Shown: positions 31,428 through 40,554, counted from the first letter of the stretch. The stretch: 64,000 nucleotides of DNA from Bacillus piscicola (GCF_022458745.1 NZ_JAJJJF010000001.1:434001-498000); one strand, 5' to 3'. The notes: generated by a model not told the origin, from the sequence alone. Program-made: numbers and translations.

Positions 31428-31646
31428 ATGTTTCCAGGAAATATTGGCGTTTCCGGACTGGTCATCATTTTAATTATCACCTTGATCATTTTTGGGCCTA
31501 AAAAACTACCAGAAATAGGCTCAGCTTTCGGTAAAACATTATCTGAGTTTAAAAAATCTGCAAATGACATCATGAGTGATAACTCGTCTTCCACGGAGAA
31601 AGCGGAGGGAGAAGAAAAAAAGAATAAGAAGGACGAAACGGTATAA
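31428..31646 (+). CDS. tatA: Tat translocase subunit TatA
   Basis: TatA oligomerises to form the twin-arginine export pore. The 72-residue product has one N-terminal membrane helix (residues 7-20), the FGPKKLPEIGSAFGKTLSEF hinge and amphipathic helix, and an acidic lysine/glutamate-rich tail. ATG 31428 follows AAGGAG. It lies 80 bases after the flavoprotein gene and directly before tatC, so this copy is probably dedicated to the upstream dehydrogenase, as TatAd is to PhoD in B. subtilis. Confidence 0.93.
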   Translation: MFPGNIGVSGLVIILIITLIIFGPKKLPEIGSAFGKTLSEFKKSANDIMSDNSSSTEKAEGEEKKNKKDETV

Positions 31647-31664
31647 AGAGAGGAGAGGTTGTCA

Positions 31665-32393
31665 ATGGATGATCAACAGACTGCCATTGAACACTTAACG
31701 GAATTGCGTAAGGTCCTTCTCTCTTCCGTCATTTTCTTTATTATTTGTTTTGCGATAATGATTGCCGGTATTCAGCAAATCATTCCGTTTTTAACAAAGG
31801 ACCAGGAACTTGTGATGCTTGGTCCTTTGGAAGTTGTCCGCTTTTACACCGGTGTTGCTGGCAGCCTCAGTATTGGACTGTCTGCACCATTTATTGGCTA
31901 TCAAATATGGAAGTTTGTAAGACCTGCTCTTTCTGACAAAGAAAGCAGGACAGCTCTTCGCTTTATTCCTGCAATGTTTATAAGCTTCATTGCCGGGATA
32001 AGTTTTGGCTTTTTCGTCGTCTTTCCTTTTATTTATGGCTTTTTAATCAATTTGGGGAAAATAAATTTCGATATGATGATCACAACTAGAGAATATTTTT
32101 CTTTTCTATTAATGTCTACGATTCCTCTCGGATTTTTGTTTGAAGTACCCTTTGTGCTCATGTTCTTAACAGCGATTGGTATGGTCACACCAAGCCAATT
32201 AAAAAAGACGAGAAAATATGCCTACATCACCCTGGCTGTCATTTCTGCCCTTATTACGCCTCCTGATTTTGTGTCACAAATAATCGTGCTCATTCCTCTA
32301 TTTGTTCTTTATGAAATTGGTCTTCTATTTTCAAAAAGGGTCTATAAGAAACAGGTAAAGAGAAAAGAAGAAGAGGCAGTCGTAACGGGATAA
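31665..32393 (+). CDS. tatC: Tat translocase subunit TatC
   Basis: TatC recognises the twin-arginine signal in the membrane. The 242-residue product has six hydrophobic segments and the family markers HLTELRKVLL at the N-terminus and APFIGYQIWKFVRPAL in the first cytoplasmic loop region, plus a Glu-containing LGFLFEVPFVLMFL segment. ATG 31665 follows AGGAGAGG. Together with tatA it makes a minimal two-component (TatAC) system. A weak terminator-like hairpin follows at 32478. Confidence 0.94.
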   Translation: MDDQQTAIEHLTELRKVLLSSVIFFIICFAIMIAGIQQIIPFLTKDQELVMLGPLEVVRFYTGVAGSLSIGLSAPFIGYQIWKFVRPALSDKESRTALRFIPAMFISFIAGISFGFFVVFPFIYGFLINLGKINFDMMITTREYFSFLLMSTIPLGFLFEVPFVLMFLTAIGMVTPSQLKKTRKYAYITLAVISALITPPDFVSQIIVLIPLFVLYEIGLLFSKRVYKKQVKRKEEEAVVTG

Positions 32394-32477
32394 AAGGAAA
32401 CGAGAATGATTATTGCTCACATAAAATGTTTTCAGAAGAACGAATGAGGGTATACAGATAGTATAGAAGTATATAGA

Positions 32478-32512
32478 AGGCGCCCTTCACGCACTATCAT
32501 GACAGGGTGCCT
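32478..32512 (+). terminator. Possible terminator after tatC
   Basis: AGGCGCCCT pairs with AGGGTGCCT (one G-U) around a 17-base loop. The T tract after it is poor (CACTATTTT), so termination may be weak. Confidence 0.5.
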
Positions 32513-32630
32513 CACTATTTTCTGGATAAAACATTAGATATATGATATAATTATTAAAATTCAGAATAATATAATCCAGATTAGCCCATATGATTGTAAA
32601 ATACACGAAATAAGAAAAGGAGGGAACACA

Positions 32631-32828
32631 ATGAAAAATCCTATGCTATGGACGTTTATTTGGATAACCGTTTTTGTGTTACTATTTTTCATGGGAACCG
32701 TCCAATTAGAGGGCGTCCAAAGCGCTGCCTTTCAGATGGTAGGGTTTGGCGGCATGATATTTGCTATGTTGTATGGACTTCTCATCACACAGCATTCCGA
32801 AGAAAAGGAACGAGAAAAAGAGAAATAA
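32631..32828 (+). CDS. Small membrane protein, unknown function
   Basis: This 65-residue protein has two hydrophobic segments (about residues 5-22 and 31-52), a short loop between them, and a charged tail HSEEKEREKEK. AAAAGGAGGG precedes ATG 32631 at ideal spacing and a terminator follows the stop at once, so it is very likely expressed on its own. I do not recognise a family; similar two-helix proteins are common in Bacillaceae and include energy-coupling accessory subunits and stress peptides. Confidence 0.7.
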   Translation: MKNPMLWTFIWITVFVLLFFMGTVQLEGVQSAAFQMVGFGGMIFAMLYGLLITQHSEEKEREKEK

Positions 32829-32860
32829 AACAGCTGCCTGGATATAGGTAGCTGTTTTTT
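32829..32860 (+). terminator. Terminator after the small membrane protein gene
   Basis: AACAGCTGCCT pairs with AGGTAGCTGTT (one G-U) around a 6-base loop, followed by six T. Confidence 0.85.
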
Positions 32861-32904
32861 GATTTTTAAAGAACTATTTACAATTTCATTTATTGTGCAA
32901 TGAA

Positions 32905-32935
32905 AACACCGCTTCCTGAATTAGGAAGCGGTGTT
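32905..32935 (-). terminator. Terminator after ectD
   Basis: A 13-bp perfect stem (AACACCGCTTCCT / AGGAAGCGGTGTT) with a 5-base loop lies immediately after the ectD stop. On the minus strand a TTTT tract follows. Confidence 0.88.
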
Positions 32936-32940
32936 GCTAT

Positions 32941-33885
32941 TTATCTCTTTGTAATTCGGTTGGAGAAGTTTTGAAGGCGATCTTTGTTCGGAGTGATTGG
33001 CCGGATATCTTCACGATTAGCTAAGAATTCCGGGCGTGGTGTCTGCCCCGAGTATGGATCAGTCAGTTTATTGTTAATAGAGTTAAACACAAAGAAAACG
33101 TTGCTGCGCGGATAAGGCGATATGTTTCCTGCTGAACCGTGCATCGTGTTGCACTCAAAGAATAACACAGATCCTGCGGGTCCCGTTGCTCTGTCTATTC
33201 TGCCGCCTGCCTGGTCTACAAGCCAAGTCATACTGTTATTATCAGGAACCCCCGTTTCTTGCTTTTGAAGAGAAGATTTATAGTTGTTTTCCGGAGTTTC
33301 TCCCGGGCAGGAAATATACCACTTATGGGAACCAGGTATTAACATAAGCGGTCCGTTATATTCATAGTTATCAGTTAGGATGATCGAGCAGCTGACCGCA
33401 CGCATGTTGGGCATGCCGTCTTCTGTATGCCAAGTTTCAAAGTCCGAATGCCAGTAAAACTCCTTACCTTTAAATCCTGGCTTGAAATTTATTCGAGACT
33501 GTGTAATGTAAACCTGGCTTCCTAAGATTTGCTGTGCTGCATTCACAATTCTTTCGTTTTTAGAAAGAGCTTGAAAGAAGCCGCTGTCTTTATGGATCTC
33601 AAAAACAGAGCGAATTTCATTACTCCCGGGTTCTTTAATGACATCATCAGCTTCACGGTCACGATTGAAGTCCATGGTGCGTTTTAATTCGCTTTTCATG
33701 ATGGATACTTCATCGTCATTAAACAGCTTTTCAAACATAAGATAACCATTTTCTTCAAATTTCGTTAGTTCCTGCTCACTAAGCGGACCATCCGAGAATT
33801 CGGGATTGCGGTGGACCACAGGGTCTTGCCTCCTGAGGATTTTTGCCTGCTCACCTTGTCTAGAAGGATACAAATCGACTGCCAT
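32941..33885 (-). CDS. ectD: Ectoine hydroxylase
   Basis: This non-heme iron, 2-oxoglutarate-dependent dioxygenase converts ectoine to 5-hydroxyectoine, a compatible solute. The 314-residue product carries the EctD signature region at residues 143-188 (FYWHSDFETWHTEDGMP, AVSCSI, TDNYEYNGPLMLIPGSHK), with iron ligands His146, Asp148 and His249 (NTMHG). I chose ATG 33885, which gives the family-like MAVDLYPSRQ start; GTG 33888 and TTG 33906 are in frame upstream, the latter just ahead of the ribosome binding site AAGGAGTGATG. No ectABC genes are in the window, so ectoine must be made from another locus or taken up. Its presence strongly suggests a salt-tolerant organism. Confidence 0.95.
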   Translation of the reverse strand: MAVDLYPSRQGEQAKILRRQDPVVHRNPEFSDGPLSEQELTKFEENGYLMFEKLFNDDEVSIMKSELKRTMDFNRDREADDVIKEPGSNEIRSVFEIHKDSGFFQALSKNERIVNAAQQILGSQVYITQSRINFKPGFKGKEFYWHSDFETWHTEDGMPNMRAVSCSIILTDNYEYNGPLMLIPGSHKWYISCPGETPENNYKSSLQKQETGVPDNNSMTWLVDQAGGRIDRATGPAGSVLFFECNTMHGSAGNISPYPRSNVFFVFNSINNKLTDPYSGQTPRPEFLANREDIRPITPNKDRLQNFSNRITKR

Positions 33886-34162
33886 CACACCATCACTCCT
33901 TTTCAACTCACTTATTTAGTTATTGTGGCGAGTCCATCACTCCATTTCCCCGCCCATCTTCTAGATAAACATATTAAAATAAAATCAGCAAACTCGGGAA
34001 AGAATGAATACTTTGCAAGAGTCTCCGAGCAATGGCACTGCTGCTTGTTATCGATTTAAAGTGTTTTAAATATCTTTAAAGCTCTGTTTAACATCCTTTT
34101 TTGTCATGTTTGTCAGAAAACATCGTATTTTTCACAATAAAACGGAAAAGAGGAGGGGGAGA

Positions 34163-36550
34163 ATGGCACGCTTCATTCGTAAAGCCGTAGTTCTTGGTTC
34201 TGGAGTGATGGGAGCCGGGATTGCGGCACATTTGGTGAACGCTGGTATCCCTGTTCTTTTATTAGACATTGTCCCTGAGAAGGTAACGCCTGCGGAACAA
34301 ACACTGGGTTTAACTCTTCAGGACAAAGAAGTCCGCAATCGCTTGAGTGATTCAGCCAGGAAGCAATTGCTAAAGCAAAAACCAGCACCGCTTACATCAA
34401 CGAAAAACCTTGTGCTGATTGAAACGGGTAATATGGAAGATGATCTTGAACGTTTAGAAGAAGCAGATTGGATTATCGAAGCAGTCGTGGAAAATGTAGC
34501 TGTCAAGAAGCACGTTTTAGGATTGGTAGACAAACATCGACATCCGACAGCGATAGTCAGTTCCAATACATCTGGAATTTCCATCCATGAAATGGTGAAA
34601 GGACGAACACAGTCTTTTCAAAGCCATTTTTTAGGGACCCATTTTTTTAACCCACCTCGTTATTTAAAGCTGCTTGAAATCATTCCTCACAGTGAAACAA
34701 AATCTTCAGTGCTTGAATGTATGGTGAAGTTCGCTGAAGACATACTCGGCAAAGAAGTCGTGCAGGCAAAGGACACACCAAACTTTATCAGCAATCGCAT
34801 AGGGACATACGGCCTCTTAATAACGGTCCAGGAAATGTTAAAAAGAGGCTGGACCATAGGAGAAACAGATTCGGTAACAGGAGAAGTGATAGGACGACCC
34901 AAAAGTGCGACCTTTCGTACTCTTGATGTTGTCGGCTTGGATACGTTTCTTTACGTAGCAAAAAATGTGTACGAACAAGCAGATGATAAAGAAAGAGCGG
35001 TTTTTAAGCCACCTGTTTTTATGGAGGAGATGGCAGCCAGAGGATGGAATGGCAGCAAAGCGGGTCAGGGGTTTTATAAAAAACAGGCGGATAAAGAAGG
35101 AAATGTCATCTTAGAACTCAACCCTGATTCATTAACGTATGAACCTCGTAAACAAGTGAGTACGGCTGCGATAGAACAAGCAAAGCAGGCAAAAACGGTT
35201 GCGGAAAAATTAAACACATTGGTGTACGCCGACGATAAAGCAGGACAATTTGTCTGGAGCGTGTTAAAACCTGTGCTCTTGTACGCAGCTGAAAAAATGC
35301 CGGAGATCGCCAATAATATTACGGCTGTCGATGACGCTGTAAAGTGGGGTTTTGGCTGGGAAATGGGACCTTTTGAAACATGGGATTCCCTTGGAGTGAA
35401 AAAAGCGGCCGCCAAAATGAAAAAAGACGGGGAGACGTTGCCGGCGTGGGTAGAAGAGATGGTAGAAAAGGGTTTCGACTCGTTCTATAAGAACTCCCAT
35501 ACTTTTTATCATAAGGGCAAGTATCAAGAGAAAAAACAGAATCCTAAAGCGATTTCCGTAATAGCCGATCGTGATAGAACGAGCGTCATCTTTAAAAATG
35601 CCGGCGCTTCGTTAATAGACATCGGAGACGAAGTAGCTTACCTGGAGTTTCACTCGTCAAACAATTCGATCGGCCCCGATATCTTACACATGATAACGAA
35701 GTCTGTATCGGAAACTGAGAAGAATTATAAAGGACTGGTCATTGGGAGTACTGGCAAGAACTTTTGCGTGGGAGCAAACTTGCTGATGATCCTTATGGAA
35801 GCCCAGGACGACAACTTTTTTGAATTGGATATGGTTGTTCGGCAATTTCAAAAGACAACGGCTCAGATACGTTACGCCAAGCGTCCCATTGTAGCGGCGC
35901 CGCATGGGATGACACTCGGCGGAGGAGCGGAAGTATGCCTCGCGTCAACGAGTATCCAGGCTTCGTCAGAAACGTATATGGGGCTTGTGGAAACGGGCGT
36001 TGGCCTTATTCCGGGAGGCGGGGGGAATAAAGAATTGTATCTCCGTCACATAGAAGGGATCCCGGCAGACAGGAGTGTGGATTTACTTCAGGCGGCTAAT
36101 CTAGTATTCGAGAAGATAGCTCTTGCAAACGTATCCAATTCAGCTGCGGAAGCAAAAGAGAATGGTTATCTCGGCGCAGCTGACAGTATTGTAAAAAATG
36201 AAGCACATAGGGTTTATCAAGCAAAACAAGAAGTTCTCAGCCTTGATAAAAAAGGATTTTCACCAAGACGGCGGGCAAAGATTCCCGTCGTTGGGGAAAC
36301 AGGCTATGCTGTAATGAAGCTCGGCGCTAAAATGATGCAGTATGGCGGGATGGCAACAGATCACGATGTAAAAATAGCTGACAAACTTGCATTTGTGCTC
36401 GCTGGTGGAAGGGTATCACAAGGGACATTTGTTGACGAACAATATTTACTGGATTTAGAACGCGAAGCCTTCCTAAGTCTTATTGGAGAACCGAAAACAC
36501 AGCAGCGCATTCAACATATGATCACAAAAGGAAAGCCATTGCGAAATTAA
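34163..36550 (+). CDS. fadN: 3-Hydroxyacyl-CoA dehydrogenase / enoyl-CoA hydratase FadN
   Basis: This bifunctional beta-oxidation enzyme hydrates enoyl-CoA and oxidises 3-hydroxyacyl-CoA. The 795-residue product starts with an NAD-binding domain (VLGSGVMGAGIAAHLVNAG), followed by the 3-hydroxyacyl-CoA catalytic segment SNTSGISIHEM and THFFNPPRYLKLLEIIPH, and ends with a crotonase-like domain (GLVIGSTGKNFCVGANLLMI, PHGMTLGGGAEVCLA). This order matches B. subtilis FadN (YusL). ATG 34163 follows GAGGAGGGGGAG. It heads the fadN-fadA-fadE operon; a FadR operator is expected but I did not find a convincing one. Confidence 0.95.
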   Translation: MARFIRKAVVLGSGVMGAGIAAHLVNAGIPVLLLDIVPEKVTPAEQTLGLTLQDKEVRNRLSDSARKQLLKQKPAPLTSTKNLVLIETGNMEDDLERLEEADWIIEAVVENVAVKKHVLGLVDKHRHPTAIVSSNTSGISIHEMVKGRTQSFQSHFLGTHFFNPPRYLKLLEIIPHSETKSSVLECMVKFAEDILGKEVVQAKDTPNFISNRIGTYGLLITVQEMLKRGWTIGETDSVTGEVIGRPKSATFRTLDVVGLDTFLYVAKNVYEQADDKERAVFKPPVFMEEMAARGWNGSKAGQGFYKKQADKEGNVILELNPDSLTYEPRKQVSTAAIEQAKQAKTVAEKLNTLVYADDKAGQFVWSVLKPVLLYAAEKMPEIANNITAVDDAVKWGFGWEMGPFETWDSLGVKKAAAKMKKDGETLPAWVEEMVEKGFDSFYKNSHTFYHKGKYQEKKQNPKAISVIADRDRTSVIFKNAGASLIDIGDEVAYLEFHSSNNSIGPDILHMITKSVSETEKNYKGLVIGSTGKNFCVGANLLMILMEAQDDNFFELDMVVRQFQKTTAQIRYAKRPIVAAPHGMTLGGGAEVCLASTSIQASSETYMGLVETGVGLIPGGGGNKELYLRHIEGIPADRSVDLLQAANLVFEKIALANVSNSAAEAKENGYLGAADSIVKNEAHRVYQAKQEVLSLDKKGFSPRRRAKIPVVGETGYAVMKLGAKMMQYGGMATDHDVKIADKLAFVLAGGRVSQGTFVDEQYLLDLEREAFLSLIGEPKTQQRIQHMITKGKPLRN

Positions 36551-36572
36551 CTGTATACAAAAGGAGGAAAAA

Positions 36573-37751
36573 ATGAAGGAAGCAGTCATCATATCCGGGG
36601 CACGAACTCCAGTCGGAAAGGCCAAAAAAGGTACACTTGCGCATATGCGTCCGGACGACTTCGGAGCATTAACGATTAAAGAAACAGTACGGCGTGCAGG
36701 CGGCATGATGCCTGCACAAGTTGAAGATGTCGTGATCGGATGTGCAATGCCCGAGGCAGAACAGGGGATGAACATGGCAAGAAACATGGCGGCATTAGCT
36801 GGTCTGCCGCCCTCCGTTCCCGCTGTAACGATCAATCGGTATTGTGCATCTGGTCTGCAGAGTATTGCGTACGGGGCGGAACGTATCATGCTTGGGCATG
36901 CGAACGTTATGATTGCCGGCGGTGCGGAGTCGATGAGCCTCGTACCGATGGGCGGCCATGTTAAGGTGCCCAATCCTACTCTCGTCGATAAAGCGCCGGA
37001 GTACTATATGAGCATGGGGCACACAGCAGAGCAAGTTGCCAAAGAGTTCCATGTTTCCCGTGAAGACCAAGATGCATTTGCGGTGGAAAGTCAAAAAAAA
37101 GCTGCTACTGCCAAGAAGGAAGGAAAATTTAAAGAAGAGATCGTACCCGTGGAAGTGATAACACGTGCAGTCGATGAACAGAACAAATTAACAGAGAAGC
37201 GTGTGGTTTTTACAGAAGATGAAGGAGTGCGCCCGGAGACGACAATCGATGTATTACGTAAGTTAAAACCGTCTTTTCATCCAGAAGGAACCGTTACTGC
37301 GGGTAACTCCTCGCAAATGAGTGACGGAGCTGCTGCCGTAATGCTTATGGAGCGTACACAAGCAGAAAAAGCAGGACTGAAAGCCCTTGTTAAGTTTCGC
37401 TCCTTTGCTGTGGCCGGAGTTCGTCCGGAAGTAATGGGGATTGGCCCGGTGGAAGCAGTACCCAAAGCATTGAAATTGGCTGGTTTAAAGCTGTCTGATA
37501 TTGGTTTGATTGAGTTAAACGAGGCTTTTGCTGCACAAGCGGTACAAGTGATTCGTTCCTTACGACTCGACCCTGAAAAGGTGAATGTAAACGGAGGTGC
37601 AGTGGCGCTTGGCCATCCGCTTGGCTGCACGGGTACGAAACTGACACTTACTCTCATACACGAGATGAAACGCAGAAATGAACGATTTGGCATGGTCACG
37701 ATGTGCATGGGTGGCGGCATGGGGGCGGCTGGCATATTTGAGTTGGTATAA
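36573..37751 (+). CDS. fadA: Acetyl-CoA C-acyltransferase (3-ketoacyl-CoA thiolase)
   Basis: The enzyme cleaves 3-ketoacyl-CoA with CoA to release acetyl-CoA, the last step of beta-oxidation. The 392-residue thiolase shows the acyl-accepting Cys in NRYCASGLQSIAYGAE (near residue 91), GGAESMS, the NEAFAAQ segment, and the C-terminal GGAVALGHPLGCTGTKL and CMGGGMGAA motifs with the active His and Cys. AAGGAGG precedes ATG 36573. It lies 22 bases after fadN and 17 before fadE, so the three genes form one transcription unit. Confidence 0.96.
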   Translation: MKEAVIISGARTPVGKAKKGTLAHMRPDDFGALTIKETVRRAGGMMPAQVEDVVIGCAMPEAEQGMNMARNMAALAGLPPSVPAVTINRYCASGLQSIAYGAERIMLGHANVMIAGGAESMSLVPMGGHVKVPNPTLVDKAPEYYMSMGHTAEQVAKEFHVSREDQDAFAVESQKKAATAKKEGKFKEEIVPVEVITRAVDEQNKLTEKRVVFTEDEGVRPETTIDVLRKLKPSFHPEGTVTAGNSSQMSDGAAAVMLMERTQAEKAGLKALVKFRSFAVAGVRPEVMGIGPVEAVPKALKLAGLKLSDIGLIELNEAFAAQAVQVIRSLRLDPEKVNVNGGAVALGHPLGCTGTKLTLTLIHEMKRRNERFGMVTMCMGGGMGAAGIFELV

Positions 37752-37768
37752 TTTAGGAGGGATGAGAG

Positions 37769-39553
37769 ATGAGCGGCACACTGCATGCCAGTAAGAGAGG
37801 CGGCGGTTTTCTCTTAGAAAATGTTCGGCCGGAACAGGTTTTCACCCCGGAAGATTTTACGGAAGAACACAAAATGATCGCAAAAACAACCGAAGATTTC
37901 GTAGTGGGAGAAGTGGTGCCACAAATAGAAAAAATAGAGAATCAGGAATTTGACGTCTCACGGCATTTGCTTTTCCAGGCAGGGGAATTAGGGCTTTTAG
38001 GCACAGATGTACCAGAAAAATATAGTGGGCTCGGACTTGATAAGATCAGTTCTACACTCATTACCGAGAAGTTTTCGCGAGCGGGGGCATTTTCACTGAG
38101 TCACGGAGCGCACGTAGGAATAGGATCCCTTCCAATCGTTTTCTTTGGGAATGAGATGCAGAAGAAAAAATACCTTCCTGCTTTAGCAATAGGTGAAAAA
38201 ATCGCAGCCTATGCCCTAACGGAACCAAGCTCAGGATCTGATGCGCTGGGAGCAAAAACGACAGCTGTCTTAAATGAGGAGGGGACTCATTACATTTTAA
38301 ATGGAGAAAAACAATGGATTACAAACTCCGCATTTGCTGATGTGTTTATCGTCTATGCCAAAATAGATGGAGAACATTTTTCGGCGTTTATCGTGGAACG
38401 TGAATGTGAAGGAGTCACTACGGGCGCGGAAGAATTGAAAATGGGCATTAAAGGCTCGTCGACCCGGACTCTTCTTTTAGATCAAGCAAAAGTACCGAAA
38501 GAAAACCTGTTAGGAGAGGCAGGAAGGGGTCACATCATTGCTTTTAACATATTGAATATTGGCAGGTATAAACTCGGGGCAGGCTGTGTTGGGGCTTCAA
38601 AACGTGCACTTGAACTGGCTGCAGCCTATGCGACAGAACGTAAGCAGTTTCGGACAGAGATAGGTCAGTTTCCCGCTATTCAGGAGAAATTAGGAACGAT
38701 GACAGCGGTAATATTCGCACTTGAAAGTTCTGTTTACCGAACGGGAGGTCTGTTTGAAGAGAAGCTCGGCATATTGACAGAAAGAGAACAGGAAGATGGC
38801 AGTAAAGTGGCAGCAGCAATTGCGGAATATGCGGTAGAATGCTCTTTAAATAAAGTTGCCGGATCGGAAATATTAGACTTTGTTGCAGATGAGGCCGTTC
38901 AGATTTTTGGTGGATACGGGTATATGTCTGAATATGAAATAGAAACAATTTACCGAGATTCCCGAATTAATCGCATTTTTGAAGGGACGAATGAAATTAA
39001 TAGGCTGTTAATACCAGATACGATCATGAAAAAAGCGATGAAAAATGAACTGCCGTTTTTAGAGAAGGCTAAAGCTTTGCAGCAGGAACTACTGAATATG
39101 ATGCCAGAAGAACGTGAGGAGAAAACATTAGCACAAGAGAATGCTCTCCTTCAAAACGCAAAAAAAGTATTTTTGTTTATCGCTGGAAACAGCGTGCAGA
39201 AATACGGAAGTTCCTTGGAAAAAGAACAAGAATTATTAATGAAATTAGCTAATATTGTAAACGACGTGTATATGATGGAATCTGCCCTGATTCGTACAGA
39301 GAAAGCGGTAGCAAAAAACGGAGAGACGAAAGAACAAATAAAACTGCTGTGCACGCGTGTCTACTGCCAAGAAGCAATGAACCGTACGGAAGCGGCAGCC
39401 AAAGAGTCATTAGTCCACATGGAAGAAGGGGATACATTAAGGACAATGTTAGGAATGCTGCGTAAACTCACCCGACACACGCCAACAGACGTCATACAAT
39501 TGAAGCGGCAGATCGCATCCCGAGTTTTGCATAGAAAAGGGTACCCAATTTAA
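37769..39553 (+). CDS. fadE: Acyl-CoA dehydrogenase FadE
   Basis: This FAD enzyme makes the trans-2-enoyl-CoA in the first oxidation step of beta-oxidation. The 594-residue protein has the N-terminal domain (FTEEHKMIAKTTEDFV), the flavin segments AYALTEPSSGSDALG and WITNSAFADVF, the KMGIKGSSTRTL region, and the C-terminal IFGGYGYMSEYEIETIYRDS and EGTNEINRLLI motifs. The extra C-terminal domain of about 180 residues is typical of the long Bacillus FadE type. Electrons would pass to an ETF that is not in the window. It begins at ATG 37769 after TAGGAGGGATG. Confidence 0.95.
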   Translation: MSGTLHASKRGGGFLLENVRPEQVFTPEDFTEEHKMIAKTTEDFVVGEVVPQIEKIENQEFDVSRHLLFQAGELGLLGTDVPEKYSGLGLDKISSTLITEKFSRAGAFSLSHGAHVGIGSLPIVFFGNEMQKKKYLPALAIGEKIAAYALTEPSSGSDALGAKTTAVLNEEGTHYILNGEKQWITNSAFADVFIVYAKIDGEHFSAFIVERECEGVTTGAEELKMGIKGSSTRTLLLDQAKVPKENLLGEAGRGHIIAFNILNIGRYKLGAGCVGASKRALELAAAYATERKQFRTEIGQFPAIQEKLGTMTAVIFALESSVYRTGGLFEEKLGILTEREQEDGSKVAAAIAEYAVECSLNKVAGSEILDFVADEAVQIFGGYGYMSEYEIETIYRDSRINRIFEGTNEINRLLIPDTIMKKAMKNELPFLEKAKALQQELLNMMPEEREEKTLAQENALLQNAKKVFLFIAGNSVQKYGSSLEKEQELLMKLANIVNDVYMMESALIRTEKAVAKNGETKEQIKLLCTRVYCQEAMNRTEAAAKESLVHMEEGDTLRTMLGMLRKLTRHTPTDVIQLKRQIASRVLHRKGYPI

Positions 39554-39558
39554 GCAAT

Positions 39559-39596
39559 AAGGGGAGTTCTAGAAAAATAAAACTGGAACTCCTCTT
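39559..39596 (+). other. Stem-loop after fadE with no T run
   Basis: AAGGGGAGTTCTAG pairs with CTGGAACTCCTCTT (14 bp with two wobble or mismatched positions) around a 10-base A-rich loop. Only A residues follow, so it is an imperfect terminator or a 3'-end stabiliser for the fad transcript. Confidence 0.45.
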
Positions 39597-39683
39597 AAAA
39601 ATTGTTAGGATGGTAATCATTTGATAACATAAAGAACAGTTACATAAGAAGGGATTTCATGCGTGGAGGGAGAAGAGACTACT

Positions 39684-40040
39684 GTGGAGCTAACTTACTA
39701 TGGCTATTCCCGCTGTGGAACGTGCCGAAAAGCAAAAAAGTGGCTGGATGATCAGGAAATCGCTTATAATGAAAGCGACATCGTAACAAGTCCTCCGAGC
39801 CGGGAAGAATTGGAACAGCTTTGGAAAAAGAGCGGTCTTGAGCTAAGAAAATTCTTCAACACAAGCGGTAAAAAATATCGTGAGCTTGGCTTGAAAGATA
39901 AAGTGAAGACCGCCACAGCCGATGAGCTTCTCGATATTCTTGCAACGGACGGCATGCTGATCAAACGTCCATTGATCACAAACGGAGAACAAGTGACAGT
40001 TGGGTTTAAGGAAGACCAATTTGAGGAAACATGGAAATAG
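39684..40040 (+). CDS. ArsC/Spx-fold protein (YusI-like)
   Basis: This 118-residue protein has a thioredoxin-like ArsC fold with the CxxC pair in [14 protein letters not shown] near residue 10 and the typical [19 protein letters not shown] and GMLIKRPLI segments. It resembles B. subtilis YusI of the Spx/ArsC family. The lack of the Spx RNA polymerase-contact features and of arsenic genes nearby means neither a regulator nor an arsenate reductase role can be claimed. I chose GTG 39684 (METYYGY-type start); GTG 39663 in frame is a possible alternative. It lies before gcvH, the same order as yusI-gcvH in B. subtilis. Confidence 0.87.
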   Translation: MELTYYGYSRCGTCRKAKKWLDDQEIAYNESDIVTSPPSREELEQLWKKSGLELRKFFNTSGKKYRELGLKDKVKTATADELLDILATDGMLIKRPLITNGEQVTVGFKEDQFEETWK

Positions 40041-40089
40041 TCTTTGCTTCTTTAGATTGGTACTGAATTCTGAAATGGAGGGTGAAAAG

Positions 40090-40473
40090 ATGAATTTACC
40101 AAAGGATTTGAAGTATTCAGAAGAACATGAATGGGTGAAAACAGAAGGCGAGAAAGTACGAATCGGCATTACTGATTTTGCTCAGTCGGAGCTTGGTGAT
40201 ATTGTTTTTGTAGAGTTGCCTGAAGTCGGTGATGAAATAGAAGCAGATGAACCATTCGGCAGCGTAGAGTCTGTCAAGACCGTTTCTGAACTATATGCTC
40301 CGCTCAGCGGGAAAGTTGTTGAAGTGAATGAAGAACTGGATGACTCTCCCGAATTTGTGAACGAATCACCGTACGACAAAGCTTGGATGATTGTGGTCGA
40401 ACCTTCAAATGAAGAGGAAATCGATGAATTAATGTCTGCAGATGAATATGAAGAGATGGTCAGCGAAGATTAA
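40090..40473 (+). CDS. gcvH: Glycine cleavage system H protein
   Basis: The H protein carries lipoate and shuttles the aminomethyl group between the P, T and L proteins; in Bacilli it is also the lipoate relay for other lipoyl enzymes. The 127-residue product has the lipoylated Lys63 in [10 protein letters not shown], and the EEHEWVK start. ATG 40090 follows GGAGGG. The window also contains lipA (57 kb), which inserts sulfur into the octanoyl group carried on GcvH, so the two act in the same pathway though far apart. A strong terminator follows, at whose end an IS element has inserted. Confidence 0.96.
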   Translation: MNLPKDLKYSEEHEWVKTEGEKVRIGITDFAQSELGDIVFVELPEVGDEIEADEPFGSVESVKTVSELYAPLSGKVVEVNEELDDSPEFVNESPYDKAWMIVVEPSNEEEIDELMSADEYEEMVSED

Positions 40474-40522
40474 TACATAGAGACCGTATGATATAAATAC
40501 GCGCTCTGAAGAAGAAAGAGGG

Positions 40523-40554
40523 AGCAGTCCGGATGACATCCGGGCTGCTTTTTT
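40523..40554 (+). terminator. Terminator after gcvH, abutting the IS element
   Basis: AGCAGTCCGGAT pairs with ATCCGGGCTGCT (one G-U) around GAC, followed by six T. The left end of the IS200/IS605 element begins within three bases of this T run. Confidence 0.9.

Noticed and set aside
33907-34000. Possible sigma-B promoter for ectD (GTTTAT ... GGGGAA on the minus strand)
   Set aside because: The -10 match is poor and the sequence is A/T-rich enough for chance hits.
33980-34030. Possible FadR operator before fadN (GAATGAATACTTTG region)
   Set aside because: Only one half resembles the palindromic consensus; the other half does not match.
36473-36973. Minus-strand ORF of 166 codons across the fadN-fadA junction
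   Set aside because: It spans the end of one clear gene and the start of another, and its serine/proline-rich translation is typical of antisense shadow frames.
39684-40040. Arsenate reductase or Spx regulator
   Set aside because: The fold fits but there are no ars genes nearby and Spx-specific features are missing, so only the family can be stated.
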